Positions 9,354-17,572 of a stretch of DNA of 50,929 bases are shown piece after piece. This DNA comes from Acidobacteriaceae bacterium (lineage in GTDB: Bacteria; Acidobacteriota; Terriglobia; Terriglobales; Acidobacteriaceae): NCBI GenBank assembly GCA_030039035.1, contig JASHQQ010000204.1, forward strand, positions 1 to 50,929, given 5' to 3'. The notes under the pieces were generated by a model that worked only from the letters and a program-made list of their open reading frames with translations, was not told the DNA's origin and did no database searches. Position 1 is the stretch's first letter. Every line of letters begins with the position of its first letter. The position numbers were made by a program, and so were the translations under genes.

Positions 9354-10820
9354 CTACCGTCCCAGATAGACGCGATACTGCAGCTCGATCACGCCCGCCG
9401 CGCGCGCCAGAGCCAGCTTCGATACGTTGAATTGATAAAGGCTCTCGACGAGATTGCTCTCGGCCGCGGCCAGCGTCGCCTGCGCGTCAACGAGGGGCAG
9501 ATTGTCGTCAACGCCCGCGTTCACGCGATCGGTTTCGTCGCTCAGCGCGCGCTTCGCCAACTCCACATTGGAGCGCGCCACGTCGACCAGCCTGGTGTTT
9601 GCCGTCACGTCGAGCAGCGCCGAGCGCACCTGCTGGTCGATATGCTCGCGAAGGTCCTCGATCTGCACGTTCACCGCATCCAGTTGCGCCTGCGCCGACT
9701 CGATGTCTCCGCGCAGCCGCGCCTCGCGAAAGAGCGGCACGCTCAATGTCCCTTGCGCCATAAAGTCGCCGTTGGCGCCCACGCCGGTCACGTCGCTCAC
9801 GCCCCAATAGCCGCTCACGGTCAGCGTGGGCAGCCGCTGGCCGCGATAGGCGTTGCGCACCGCCCTCAGTTCCACCACCTGGTTCTGCAGGTTCTGGTAA
9901 TCCTGGCGGTTCTTGTAGGCAATGGCGCGCACTTCTTCCGGCGTCTGCCCGGCCAGTTCGCTGTAGGGCGCCGGGTCGGTCAATGCAATGTTCTGTCCGG
10001 GATCGATCCCGATCTCGCGCTTGAGCAGGATCAGGTCCTTGTCGAGATCGTTCTGCGCCGCGATCCGCGCCTGCTGCTGCGCCTGCAGTTGAACGCGCGC
10101 GCGCAATTCATCAAGATTCGCCACCGTGCCCGCCTCGTGCGCCGCATGCGCCTGGTCGAACGCCAGGCGGTCGGCCGCCTCCAGCGCTTTTGCGTTATCC
10201 ACTTCGCTCGACGCCGCAATCGCGTGCAGGTACGCGGTCGCCACCTGCTGCACCACTTCGCCCCGTGCGCTCATTTTGGCAAAATAGTATGACTTCTCCG
10301 CCGCCACGGCCGCCTTCCATCCGGCAATCACCGGCCCGGAGAAGAGCGTCTGCTTGTAGTGAAGCTGGGCTTCGGTCATCGTGATCTCGGTGATTTCCGA
10401 AAGCCCGGGCGGAAGCTTGCCGCCCGGAAAAAAGACCTTGAACTGGTCAATGATGCCCGGACTGAAGCCAAATGCGGCCAGATTGAACTGGTGCACGCCC
10501 GTGTCGGCCTGCAGCGTGATTGTCGGCAGGAACTCCTGCACTGCTTCCCGCTCTTCGCCCCGAACGTACTTCTCGTTGTTCTCGGCTTCCTTCAATCCAA
10601 GATTGGTATCGAGTCCCCGTCGAATGGCATCGTCGAGCGACAGATGCAGCACCTCGTCGGTGGCGGGCTTCAGGGTGACGCTTCCATAAAAAGGATTCGA
10701 CAGCGAGCTCGGATTGCCGGCTTGTGCGTGGAGCGCAGTCTGCAGCCCGCAAAATCCGAGCAGAACCGCCGGCAAAACTGCCGTCAGGAAATGGGATCGT
10801 CCCGCTCCAATCACAGCCAT
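9354..10820 (-). CDS. TolC-family outer membrane efflux protein
   Basis: A 488-residue outer membrane channel. I chose the ATG at 10820 because a normal signal peptide follows at once (V-L-P-A-V-L-L-G-F-C-G-L-Q-T-A-L-H-A-Q); a longer frame upstream reads into a dispersed hairpin repeat. Two long, Ala- and Gln-rich alpha-helical hairpins are visible (around 180-270 and 370-460), with the duplicated layout of the OEP family, including L-R-A-R-V-Q-L-Q-A-Q-Q-Q and L-P-T-L-T-V-S-G-Y-W-G. Such proteins form the outer membrane exit duct of RND, ABC or MFS pumps. No adaptor or inner membrane pump is encoded beside it, so the partner is unknown; the MATE exporter nearby is not a usual TolC partner. 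Confidence 0.88.
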   Translation of the reverse strand: MAVIGAGRSHFLTAVLPAVLLGFCGLQTALHAQAGNPSSLSNPFYGSVTLKPATDEVLHLSLDDAIRRGLDTNLGLKEAENNEKYVRGEEREAVQEFLPTITLQADTGVHQFNLAAFGFSPGIIDQFKVFFPGGKLPPGLSEITEITMTEAQLHYKQTLFSGPVIAGWKAAVAAEKSYYFAKMSARGEVVQQVATAYLHAIAASSEVDNAKALEAADRLAFDQAHAAHEAGTVANLDELRARVQLQAQQQARIAAQNDLDKDLILLKREIGIDPGQNIALTDPAPYSELAGQTPEEVRAIAYKNRQDYQNLQNQVVELRAVRNAYRGQRLPTLTVSGYWGVSDVTGVGANGDFMAQGTLSVPLFREARLRGDIESAQAQLDAVNVQIEDLREHIDQQVRSALLDVTANTRLVDVARSNVELAKRALSDETDRVNAGVDDNLPLVDAQATLAAAESNLVESLYQFNVSKLALARAAGVIELQYRVYLGR

Positions 10821-10888
10821 TATTGTCTCAGATGAGGAGTGTGGGGCGAGAGATTCCGAAATGCTGAGCGCCGAGTGGGATCGATGAT

Positions 10889-10930
10889 CCCACCCTTGTC
10901 GCAAGAAACAATCGCGCGGCAAGGATGGGG
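10889..10930. repeat. Dispersed hairpin repeat, copy A
   Basis: CCCACCCTTGTCGC (10889-10902) pairs imperfectly with GCGGCAAGGATGGG (10916-10929) around a loop containing AAGAAACAAT. The reverse complement matches copy B at 12304-12345 over most of its length. It lies 44 bases beyond the stop of the beta-propeller gene, and could serve as its transcript-end hairpin. Confidence 0.65.
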
Positions 10931-10973
10931 CACGCGTGCTTTCCGGATGGCGCTCATCCCTGGACGGAGCGGA

Positions 10974-12164
10974 TCACTTCGGCACGATGCGGACGACGAG
11001 GGTCTGAGGCCAGCAGCCTCCGGCTGTGCAATTATTCGGCGGCAGGTAGGGCGATCCAGCGGCTTCGATTACGCCCGTCCTCGTCACGGTGTAGACGTGC
11101 AGTTTTCCGCTTCTCCCGTTCAGCGCGTAGAGGTGGTTGTCGTTGTCCCACGCCATGGTGTAAATGAAACCGGTAGTGCCGATGATCCCGGTGAAGTTGG
11201 TGATGGGAGCAGCGCCGTTAAAGTGAAAGAATTGAATCCCGGGCCCAACTGTGACCGCGAGAACGGTGCCTGCAGGATTCATCAGCATCATGCCGCCGCC
11301 CAGCGCGAGAGATCCCGCCAACTGGGCCAGGTTCTCCCAGCTATTGGTCGAAACCAGATCGCCATTGCTCTGGACTGTGTAGCTGGCGAGTCCGGCCCCA
11401 CCACCCGTCCCTCCGCAAGGTCCGTTTCCCCACTGCACCAGGCTGGCGAGATGATTGGCAGGATCGCCGGTCAGGAGGTTCAGCCCCACCTGGGACATCT
11501 GATATCCAGGAGGCGGGGTCGGATCCGTTTCGCTGAAGCCGATGTTTTCCAGCGCGCCGCTGCTTTCCCGGCCCAGGCCCATGATCGTGTAAGTGGGACA
11601 AGGGGGCTGACTGCCCTCGGCGTTGGTCAGGGTGTAGGCGAACTTGTCATTGCCCGGGAAGACCGGCAAGCCTCCGATGGAGTTCTGCTCCCCGAGAGTG
11701 CCCTTGAAGGTGAGCTGGCCGGTCGCATGGTCGAGGGCAAAACTCTGATAACTCTCGCCGCAGGACAGGTCGTCCATCACGTACACATACTGACCGGTGT
11801 GATCGAGCTCCGCGCCCCAATCCATTCCGCACCACTCATGCAGGTCCTGCTTCGATACTTCTTTCCCGATAACCCCATTGGCGGCAACATCGTAAACGTG
11901 CAGATACTGGTGGGTCGTGGTGGAGTTCTCATCCACGGTAATGAAGTGGCTCCCGTTGGTTCCGGCCATGTAACCTGAGGTCTGCCTGAACGGAGAGCCC
12001 CTCATCTCGTTTAGCTTGCCGTCAGGCGAGGCGGCATAGGCGGCGATGGGTGAATTAATCTCCCCATCTTCGGCAACATAAACATAGGCGACGGGCGATT
12101 GAGCCAGGGCTATGCCAGTGCAGATTACGGTCACAAGGCAAGCTGGGACCAGGAAGGAACGCAT
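10974..12164 (-). CDS. Secreted beta-propeller (lactonase-like) protein
   Basis: A 396-residue protein with a clear signal peptide (A-C-L-V-T-V-I-C-T-G-I-A-L-A-Q, cut near residue 21) and GAGG before the ATG. The mature part consists of repeating beta-rich blades such as V-A-Y-V-Y-V-A-E-D-G-E, H-T-G-Q-Y-V-Y-V-M-D-D and D-N-D-N-H-L-Y-A-L-N-G, as in seven-bladed propellers of the lactonase/YncE group, which are abundant in Acidobacteria. Several Cys residues suit an extracytoplasmic protein. Enzyme activity is not predictable, and the name 6-phosphogluconolactonase should not be transferred. It is flanked by two copies of a hairpin repeat and is probably transcribed alone. Confidence 0.72.
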   Translation of the reverse strand: MRSFLVPACLVTVICTGIALAQSPVAYVYVAEDGEINSPIAAYAASPDGKLNEMRGSPFRQTSGYMAGTNGSHFITVDENSTTTHQYLHVYDVAANGVIGKEVSKQDLHEWCGMDWGAELDHTGQYVYVMDDLSCGESYQSFALDHATGQLTFKGTLGEQNSIGGLPVFPGNDKFAYTLTNAEGSQPPCPTYTIMGLGRESSGALENIGFSETDPTPPPGYQMSQVGLNLLTGDPANHLASLVQWGNGPCGGTGGGAGLASYTVQSNGDLVSTNSWENLAQLAGSLALGGGMMLMNPAGTVLAVTVGPGIQFFHFNGAAPITNFTGIIGTTGFIYTMAWDNDNHLYALNGRSGKLHVYTVTRTGVIEAAGSPYLPPNNCTAGGCWPQTLVVRIVPK

Positions 12165-12303
12165 GGGAGACCTCGAGTGAATAGGAAATTCAGGTTATGC
12201 CGCAGTCGTCCGAGGCAGAACGAACCTACCCGGCTGAGATGCCCAGGCGGGTCACGGAGATGTTCCGGGACGTGAGATGGATGCGTTAAATCTTCTGCGG
12301 GTG

Positions 12304-12345
12304 CCCCATCCTTGCCGCGGTCTTGTTTCTTGCGGCAAGGGTGGG
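12304..12345. repeat. Dispersed hairpin repeat, copy B
   Basis: CCCATCCTTGCCGC (12305-12318) pairs with GCGGCAAGGGTGGG (12332-12345), only one G-T type mismatch, around a loop with CTTGTTTCTT. It is an inverted copy of the element at 10889-10930 and starts 18 bases past the stop of the MATE gene. Confidence 0.7.
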
Positions 12346-12362
12346 ATTCGTGCATCCGAGTC

Positions 12363-13796
12363 TCAGATCTTCTGTTTCTTCCACCTCCCGCGCCGGAACA
12401 GCACCATGCTCGCCGCGGCGATCGCGCACTCGGCAATCACGATGGCGAGAAACGCGCCCTCGGCGCGAAAGCCTGCCCTCGCCGCCAGCCACCACGCCAG
12501 CGGCAGCTCCAGCACCCAGAAGCCGAAGAAGTTCACGATCGTCGGCGTCAGCGTATCTCCCGCGCCGTTGAAGGCCTGCAGCATGACCATGCCATAGGCG
12601 TAGCCCACGTTGCCGCAGCTCAGCGTGCGCAGCGCCAGCGCGGCGAGGGGCACCACTGCCGGATCTTCGCCGACAAAGAATTTCACGATGGGTGTCGCGA
12701 AGACAATGAAGAAGACTCCAATCGCGCCCAGGAAGATCATGTTGTAAAGTCCCGTGCGCCACACCGACTGCTCGGCGCGCGCGGGCTGTTTTGCGCCCAG
12801 GTTCTGGCCAACCAGCGTCGCCGCGGCATTGCTCAGTCCCCATGCCGGCAGGATGAAGAAGATCACGATGCGAATGGCCACGGTGTATCCGGCCACCGCC
12901 GCCGCGCCAAAGAGCGAGACGATGCGCACCAGCCCGATCCAGCTTGCATTTGCAATCGCGAATTGCAGGATGCCGGTGAGCGACACCTTGAGCAGGCGGC
13001 CCATTACGCGCAGGTTCAGCCGCACGTGCCTCCCCAGCACGTGAATGCGCTCGGTGCCGCGCATGAGCCGGTAAAACTGGTAGAGCACGCCGATGCTGCG
13101 CCCGGTGAATGTGGCCAGCGCCGCGCCCGTCACGCCGAGGCGCGGAAAAGGCCCCAGCCCGAAGATCAGGCAGGGGTCGAGCACCAGGTTGATGATGTTC
13201 GACACCCACAACAGGCGCATGGCGATGGCTGCGTCGCCGGCGCCGCGAAAGATGGCGTTGTTGAGAAACAGCATCACGATCGCGCCGCATCCTCCCAGCG
13301 CGATCCGCGCGTAGCCCGAGCCCTCGGCCACGATCGCCGGCGAGGCGCCCATGGCGGCAAGCAGTTGCGGAGCAAAAATGCCCGCCGGTATGCCGATGGC
13401 CAGCGAAATCCCCAGGCCCACGGCGATGCCTTGCACGGCGGAAATCGCCGCGTCTTCAGGATCCTTTTCGCCGATGCGCCGCGCCACCATGGCGGTGGTT
13501 GACATGGCGACACCCAGACCGATCGCCATGACCAGCGCCAGCATCGACTCGGTGAGACCGACCGTGGCCACGGCATCGGCGCCCAGGCGGCCGACCCACG
13601 CTACGTCGACCACAGCAAAGAGCGATTCGAGCACCATCTCCAGCACCATGGGGATGGCCAGCAGCAATATGGCGCGATTCAGGTTGCCCTGCGTGAAATC
13701 CTGGTGCGTGCCGCGCAGTGCCTCGCGCACCGAGGCCCAGAAGCCGCGCTGCGGCCGCTCCGACGGCTGCGGAACGATCTCTTCCAGAACAGACAT
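12363..13796 (-). CDS. MATE-family efflux transporter
   Basis: A 477-residue inner membrane protein with about 12 hydrophobic helices in two related halves, typical of MATE drug/sodium or proton antiporters. Segments such as I-P-M-V-L-E-M-V-L-E-S-L-F-A-V-V-D, V-A-T-V-G-L-T-E-S and G-A-G-D-A-x-x-A in the first half, and F-N-G-A-G-D-T-L-T-P-T near residue 425 in the second half, are family hallmarks. The ATG at 13796 has GGAG six bases upstream, whereas the ATG at 13847 has no such site, so the shorter form is preferred. Substrate is unknown. It is divergent from the heme-site propeller/TPR gene. Confidence 0.9.
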   Translation of the reverse strand: MSVLEEIVPQPSERPQRGFWASVREALRGTHQDFTQGNLNRAILLLAIPMVLEMVLESLFAVVDVAWVGRLGADAVATVGLTESMLALVMAIGLGVAMSTTAMVARRIGEKDPEDAAISAVQGIAVGLGISLAIGIPAGIFAPQLLAAMGASPAIVAEGSGYARIALGGCGAIVMLFLNNAIFRGAGDAAIAMRLLWVSNIINLVLDPCLIFGLGPFPRLGVTGAALATFTGRSIGVLYQFYRLMRGTERIHVLGRHVRLNLRVMGRLLKVSLTGILQFAIANASWIGLVRIVSLFGAAAVAGYTVAIRIVIFFILPAWGLSNAAATLVGQNLGAKQPARAEQSVWRTGLYNMIFLGAIGVFFIVFATPIVKFFVGEDPAVVPLAALALRTLSCGNVGYAYGMVMLQAFNGAGDTLTPTIVNFFGFWVLELPLAWWLAARAGFRAEGAFLAIVIAECAIAAASMVLFRRGRWKKQKI

Positions 13797-14119
13797 GTCG
13801 AACTCCACGATGCGACGCGGTATGGGCCGCATGAGCTGTGGGGTCACGCTGCGAACAAGGATGGGATGTGCAGTTGAAACCCGGGGCTGAGGTCATCCTC
13901 GGGTGGAGAGCTTGAACGGCCCGAGGCAATGTTCAGCGCGTAATTCGGGGTAGGACGATGACGGGCTGGAACATGGTTCTCCTCCGTGGCCGTAGTCCGG
14001 CGGGGATGGCTTATAGTACTCCGATTTGGCCGTTTTTGGCCAGTGTCCCGGGTCGCGGGGCCATTCGGATGTTGCAATTCCCGGGATCGCGTAGTGCAAT
14101 TGTCTTGAGGTCAATCTCC
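13797..14119. other. Divergent intergenic region with half of a dispersed hairpin
   Basis: The region should contain promoters for the MATE gene (leftward) and the propeller/TPR gene (rightward). Near 13850-13872 the sequence GCGAACAAGGATGGGATG resembles one arm of the hairpin repeat found at 10889, 12304 and 36477 without its partner. GGCCGTTTTTGGCC around 14028-14041 is a short AT-centred inverted repeat. No protein is supported here. Confidence 0.4.
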
Positions 14120-16555
14120 ATGGATGCCGCGAGCCCCTCGTTGTTTGTACGGCGGTTGCGCGTGATTTCGATCGGTTTCACGCCTCTGGTCGCAGTCCTT
14201 CTTTTTCTTGCCTTTGCCCCCAATCGACTGCAGGTCTCGGCGGGTTCCGATGGCGCGCCAACGCGTGCGGCCGCTGCCGGACGGGCAGACCAGCCGCAGA
14301 CCCGTCCCGCGTCGCAAAAAGCCGTGGCCAAGATCGTGGTCGATTATCCGGAAGAGGGATCGGTTTTTCCGCCGGGAATTACCGCGCCGACGTTCCTGTG
14401 GCGCGATGGGGCTGCGTCGAATTCGTGGCGGATCACGGTGAGCTTTGGCGACGGCACGGAGCCGGTCCGCGTTACCAGCAACGGTCAGCGCATGCAGGTC
14501 GGGCCCATCGATCCGCGGTGCGTGGCGCCGACCAATGAGCCGCCGCAGTTGACTGCGAAAGAAGCCGAGGCATGGACGTGGAAGCCGGACGAAGGCACCT
14601 GGAAGACCATACAGCAGCACAGCGTGAAGGCGCCGGCGCGGCTCGCCGTGGATGGCCTGCGCGACGGCAAGCCCGATACGGTGGCCGGCCATGCCGCCTT
14701 TACCACCTCGGCCGATCCGGTCGGCGCGCCCATCTTTTACCGCGATGTGCCGCTCATGCCCACGCAGAATACCGAGGGCGTGGTGCAACCGCTGCCCTCC
14801 GACGCGATTCACCTGATCAACTGGCGTTTACGCGACATCCGCGAACCGGAGAGCCACACGGTCCTCACCGATGTACCCACCTGCCTGAACTGCCATTCGT
14901 TCTCGTCCAACGGCAAGACCATGGGCATCGATCTGGACGGGCCGAACAACGACAAGGGTCTTTACGCGCTGGCGCCGGTGGCCAGGCATATTTCGATCGA
15001 CGACAACGAGGTGGTGCAGTGGAACACCGACGGCCGCGCGGGAAAGATGCGCGTGGGGTTCATGTCGCGTGTTTCGCCGGACGCGCGTTACGTGGTGAGC
15101 ACGTTCACGGGATCGAGTCTCGAATTCCAGAAGGCCTTTTACGTACGCAACTTTCCCACCTACCGGTTCCTGCAGGTGTTTTATCCGACGAAGGGAATGC
15201 TGGAGGTGTACGACCGCACCACCGGCCGTCGGCAGCCGCTGCCGGGCGCGGACGACCCGCGCTACGTGCAGACCGGCGGCGTGTGGAGTCCCGACGGCAA
15301 GTGGATCGTGTTTGCGCGAGCGTTGGCCCGCGAACCCTATGAGAAGGACAGGCCGCTGGCGAAGTTCGCGAACGATCCCAACGAGACGCAGATCCAGTAC
15401 GACCTCTACCGGGTTCCGTTCAACCAGGGCAATGGCGGCGCGCCGGAGCGCATTGTGGGCGCGAGCCGGAACGGGATGAGCAACAGCTTCCCCAAGGTGA
15501 GCCCGGACGGCAAGTGGATCGTGTTTGTCGAGGCGAAGAACGGAGAAGTGATGCGGCCCGACAGCCAGCTCTACATCGTGCCCTTCCAGGGCGGTGCAGC
15601 GCGGCGGCTCAGGGCGAACATGTCGCCGATGAACTCGTGGCATAGCTGGTCTCCAAACGGGAAATGGCTGGTCTTTTCGTCGAAAGCGCGCGGGCCGTAC
15701 ACGATGATGTACCTGACGCACATGGATGCGGACGGAAACTCGAGCCCCGCGATCCTGATCGAGAATGCCACGGCGTCGAACCGGGCGGTGAATCTGCCGG
15801 AGTTCGTCAACACCGACGGGATCGACGACATCCAGGTGCCGGCGATCAGGATCTACCGGTTGATCGAGCGGGCGCTCGATCTGGAGGACAGGAAGGACTA
15901 CGCAGGCGCAGCCGGAGTGCTGACGCAGGCCGAGCAGGTGACGCCGGACGACGCGCGTATTCACAACGACCTGGCCACGGTGTACTACCTGGAAGGAAAC
16001 GTGGACAACGCCATCGGCGAAGTGCACGAAGCGCTGAAGATCAGCCCCTGGATGCCGCAAGGGCATTTCAATCTGGGCACGTTCTTGCTGCAGTCGGGAC
16101 GGCCTGGCGAAGCGGTGCCGGAGCTGGAAAAGGCGCTCGATCTCAATCCCAGCTTTCCCACGGGCGAAGAGGCGCTGGCCCAGGCGTACGGCGCGGAGCG
16201 CGACGATGCCGCGGCGCTGACGCATTGGCGCAGGGCGCTTGCGCTGGACCCGGGCAGCGTGAATGCGCTGGTGGGCGCGGCGCGGATTCTGGCGAGCTCG
16301 GCGCACGCGGAGCTGCGCAATGGACCTGAGGCCGCAAAGCTTGCCGGCAAGGCCAACGAACTGACCGGCGGCAAGGACCCGATCGTCCTCGACACGCTGG
16401 GCGCGGCCTATGCGGAGGCGGGCGATTTTGCGCAAGCGGTGGCAACCGCGGAGCGGGCTTTGGCCCTTGCGACGGACGCCGGCAACAGCGCGCTGGAACA
16501 GATGATCAGCGCACGCATGCGGCTCTTCGAGGAGCGTCGGGCGTACCGGAATTAG
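14120..16555 (+). CDS. Secreted TolB-like propeller/TPR protein with a CxxCH heme site
   Basis: An 811-residue protein. An N-terminal signal anchor (about residues 12-35, F-T-P-L-V-A-V-L-L-F-L-A-F-A) is followed by a beta-rich region, then C-L-N-C-H at 255-259, a single c-type heme attachment motif. Residues about 300-600 hold TolB/PD40-type blades, with W-S-P-D-G-K-W-I-V-F, V-S-P-D-G-K-W-I-V-F and W-S-P-N-G-K-W-L-V-F. Residues about 630-800 are tetratricopeptide repeats (for example I-H-N-D-L-A-T-V-Y-Y-L-E-G-N). The ATG at 14120 was preferred because GAGG precedes it and a signal sequence follows; the upstream in-frame ATG at 13958 would add 54 residues of unlikely composition. A periplasmic scaffold or redox-linked sensor is possible, but the function is unknown. 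Confidence 0.75.
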   Translation: MDAASPSLFVRRLRVISIGFTPLVAVLLFLAFAPNRLQVSAGSDGAPTRAAAAGRADQPQTRPASQKAVAKIVVDYPEEGSVFPPGITAPTFLWRDGAASNSWRITVSFGDGTEPVRVTSNGQRMQVGPIDPRCVAPTNEPPQLTAKEAEAWTWKPDEGTWKTIQQHSVKAPARLAVDGLRDGKPDTVAGHAAFTTSADPVGAPIFYRDVPLMPTQNTEGVVQPLPSDAIHLINWRLRDIREPESHTVLTDVPTCLNCHSFSSNGKTMGIDLDGPNNDKGLYALAPVARHISIDDNEVVQWNTDGRAGKMRVGFMSRVSPDARYVVSTFTGSSLEFQKAFYVRNFPTYRFLQVFYPTKGMLEVYDRTTGRRQPLPGADDPRYVQTGGVWSPDGKWIVFARALAREPYEKDRPLAKFANDPNETQIQYDLYRVPFNQGNGGAPERIVGASRNGMSNSFPKVSPDGKWIVFVEAKNGEVMRPDSQLYIVPFQGGAARRLRANMSPMNSWHSWSPNGKWLVFSSKARGPYTMMYLTHMDADGNSSPAILIENATASNRAVNLPEFVNTDGIDDIQVPAIRIYRLIERALDLEDRKDYAGAAGVLTQAEQVTPDDARIHNDLATVYYLEGNVDNAIGEVHEALKISPWMPQGHFNLGTFLLQSGRPGEAVPELEKALDLNPSFPTGEEALAQAYGAERDDAAALTHWRRALALDPGSVNALVGAARILASSAHAELRNGPEAAKLAGKANELTGGKDPIVLDTLGAAYAEAGDFAQAVATAERALALATDAGNSALEQMISARMRLFEERRAYRN

Positions 16556-16722
16556 ACCCGGTTCTCCGAATCGAATCGGGGAGCCCGGATTCTTTGGCGG
16601 TCACGGCATCGCATTCGCCCTGCCGCACATACCGGAGCGCGCGAGGATGGGCCACTCCGGTTATTCCGATATGTGCAGTCCTTCTCCACGATATGCTGCG
16701 CAGCGTCGCGGGACGGGATGGC
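16556..16722. other. Intergenic region with an imperfect inverted repeat
   Basis: GCACATACCGGA (about 16624-16635) and a matching TCCG-ATATGTGC arm (about 16666-16678) can form an imperfect stem with a GGATGGGCCA segment in the loop. It separates the stop of the propeller/TPR gene from the decayed EF-G gene tail and may act as a terminator for either side. Confidence 0.35.
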
Positions 16723-16788
16723 TTACACTTCCTCTTCTCTTTCAACCGGCTGCGGGGCATTCGCCGGAATCTTCTCCGCCACCGGCAG
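16723..16788 (-). pseudogene. Decayed duplicate of the EF-G-like gene 3' end
   Basis: Read leftward, 21 codons plus stop give L-P-V-A-E-K-I-P-A-N-A-P-Q-P-V-E-R-E-E-E-V. The true C-terminus of the EF-G-like gene at 17573-17635 is A-P-V-A-E-K-I-L-A-N-A-K-R-P-V-E-E-E-E-E. The match covers the same stop-proximal position, with many differences at third codon positions, so the copy is old. Similarity stops sharply before the Pro-Val, and the fragment begins eight bases after the TylF-like stop codon, in another frame. It is either a scar of an ancestral tandem duplicate or one flank of an inserted segment carrying the methyltransferase gene. Confidence 0.65.
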
Positions 16789-16795
16789 CGAGGAA

Positions 16796-17485
16796 TTACG
16801 CAACACATTGAAAAAGCACTTTCTGCAGCGAGCTCGTCGATCCACGTAGAGCAAACCTGTAGGGGCTCGTCGAACGGAACTCCCGGAAAGCGCGCAATTC
16901 TTCCTGTATGCAGTTGAATTCGTCGAAATAGAGGTAGGTCCCCGGCAGGATATAGGGCGCCAACCGGTCGAAGACGCATTTGGTGGAGGAATACAGGTCC
17001 GCGTCAAAGTTCAAAACCAATACCTGATGCGCCGGCACCTGGTAGTCGGCCAGCGTCTCCTCGAACCATCCTTTGAAGAACCGCACCCGTGTATCGTCGA
17101 TGGCAGGCGCTGCGCCGTTGGTGGAAAAGTAACCTTTCTGCATCACCTTATGCACCGCATGCCAGTCCTCCGGCAGCCCTTCGAAGCTGTCGAACCCATG
17201 AAGCATCGATTCGGGGTGCTTGAGCAACTTTGACCAGTAGCGCGTCGCCTCACCCTTGTACACGCCAAACTCCAGATAAAGGACCGGGCGGTCGCCCACT
17301 TCCCGAGCGACAAGATCGAAGAGTTCCTCCCTCCCTTTCACCCAGGTTTCCACGCGCTTCAGCCTGTAACCCATCTGACGCATCAGATAGCCCACTTCCA
17401 GAAACTTCACAATTCCCTTCAGGACATGAATCGCCTTTTCGTTCAGGAGCTCACCTGCCCGCAAAAGACAATAACGAAATCCCAT
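16796..17485 (-). CDS. TylF/MycF-like O-methyltransferase
   Basis: A 229-residue SAM-dependent methyltransferase of the macrocin O-methyltransferase family. The SAM loop Y-L-E-F-G-V-Y-K-G-E-A-T near residue 70, F-D-S-F-E-G-L-P-E-D-W near residue 98, the metal-binding type segment N-F-D-A-D-L-Y-S-S-T and Y-L-Y-F-D-E-F-N near residue 185 are typical. Family members methylate sugar hydroxyls on macrolides or on surface glycans, usually with Mg2+. No antibiotic or polysaccharide cluster surrounds it. By eye it is less GC-rich than its neighbours, and it is flanked on one side by the EF-G-like gene and on the other by a decayed copy of that gene's end, so horizontal acquisition is plausible. Confidence 0.85.
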   Translation of the reverse strand: MGFRYCLLRAGELLNEKAIHVLKGIVKFLEVGYLMRQMGYRLKRVETWVKGREELFDLVAREVGDRPVLYLEFGVYKGEATRYWSKLLKHPESMLHGFDSFEGLPEDWHAVHKVMQKGYFSTNGAAPAIDDTRVRFFKGWFEETLADYQVPAHQVLVLNFDADLYSSTKCVFDRLAPYILPGTYLYFDEFNCIQEELRAFREFRSTSPYRFALRGSTSSLQKVLFQCVA

Positions 17486-17572
17486 CCACCTACTCCCTGC
17501 CCGGGTGCGGGAATGCCATTGGGCTCAGGATAACAGTTCGATGCACCGCGCATGGGAACCGCGCCGAAGCAG

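Noticed and set aside
9079..9430. Plus-strand frame with one hydrophobic stretch upstream of pgl
   Set aside because: No ribosome site, overlaps the TolC-like gene in antisense and shows no family resemblance.
12312..13502. Plus-strand open frame opposite the MATE gene
   Set aside because: Antisense shadow; it begins inside a hairpin repeat and has no membrane or domain signature.
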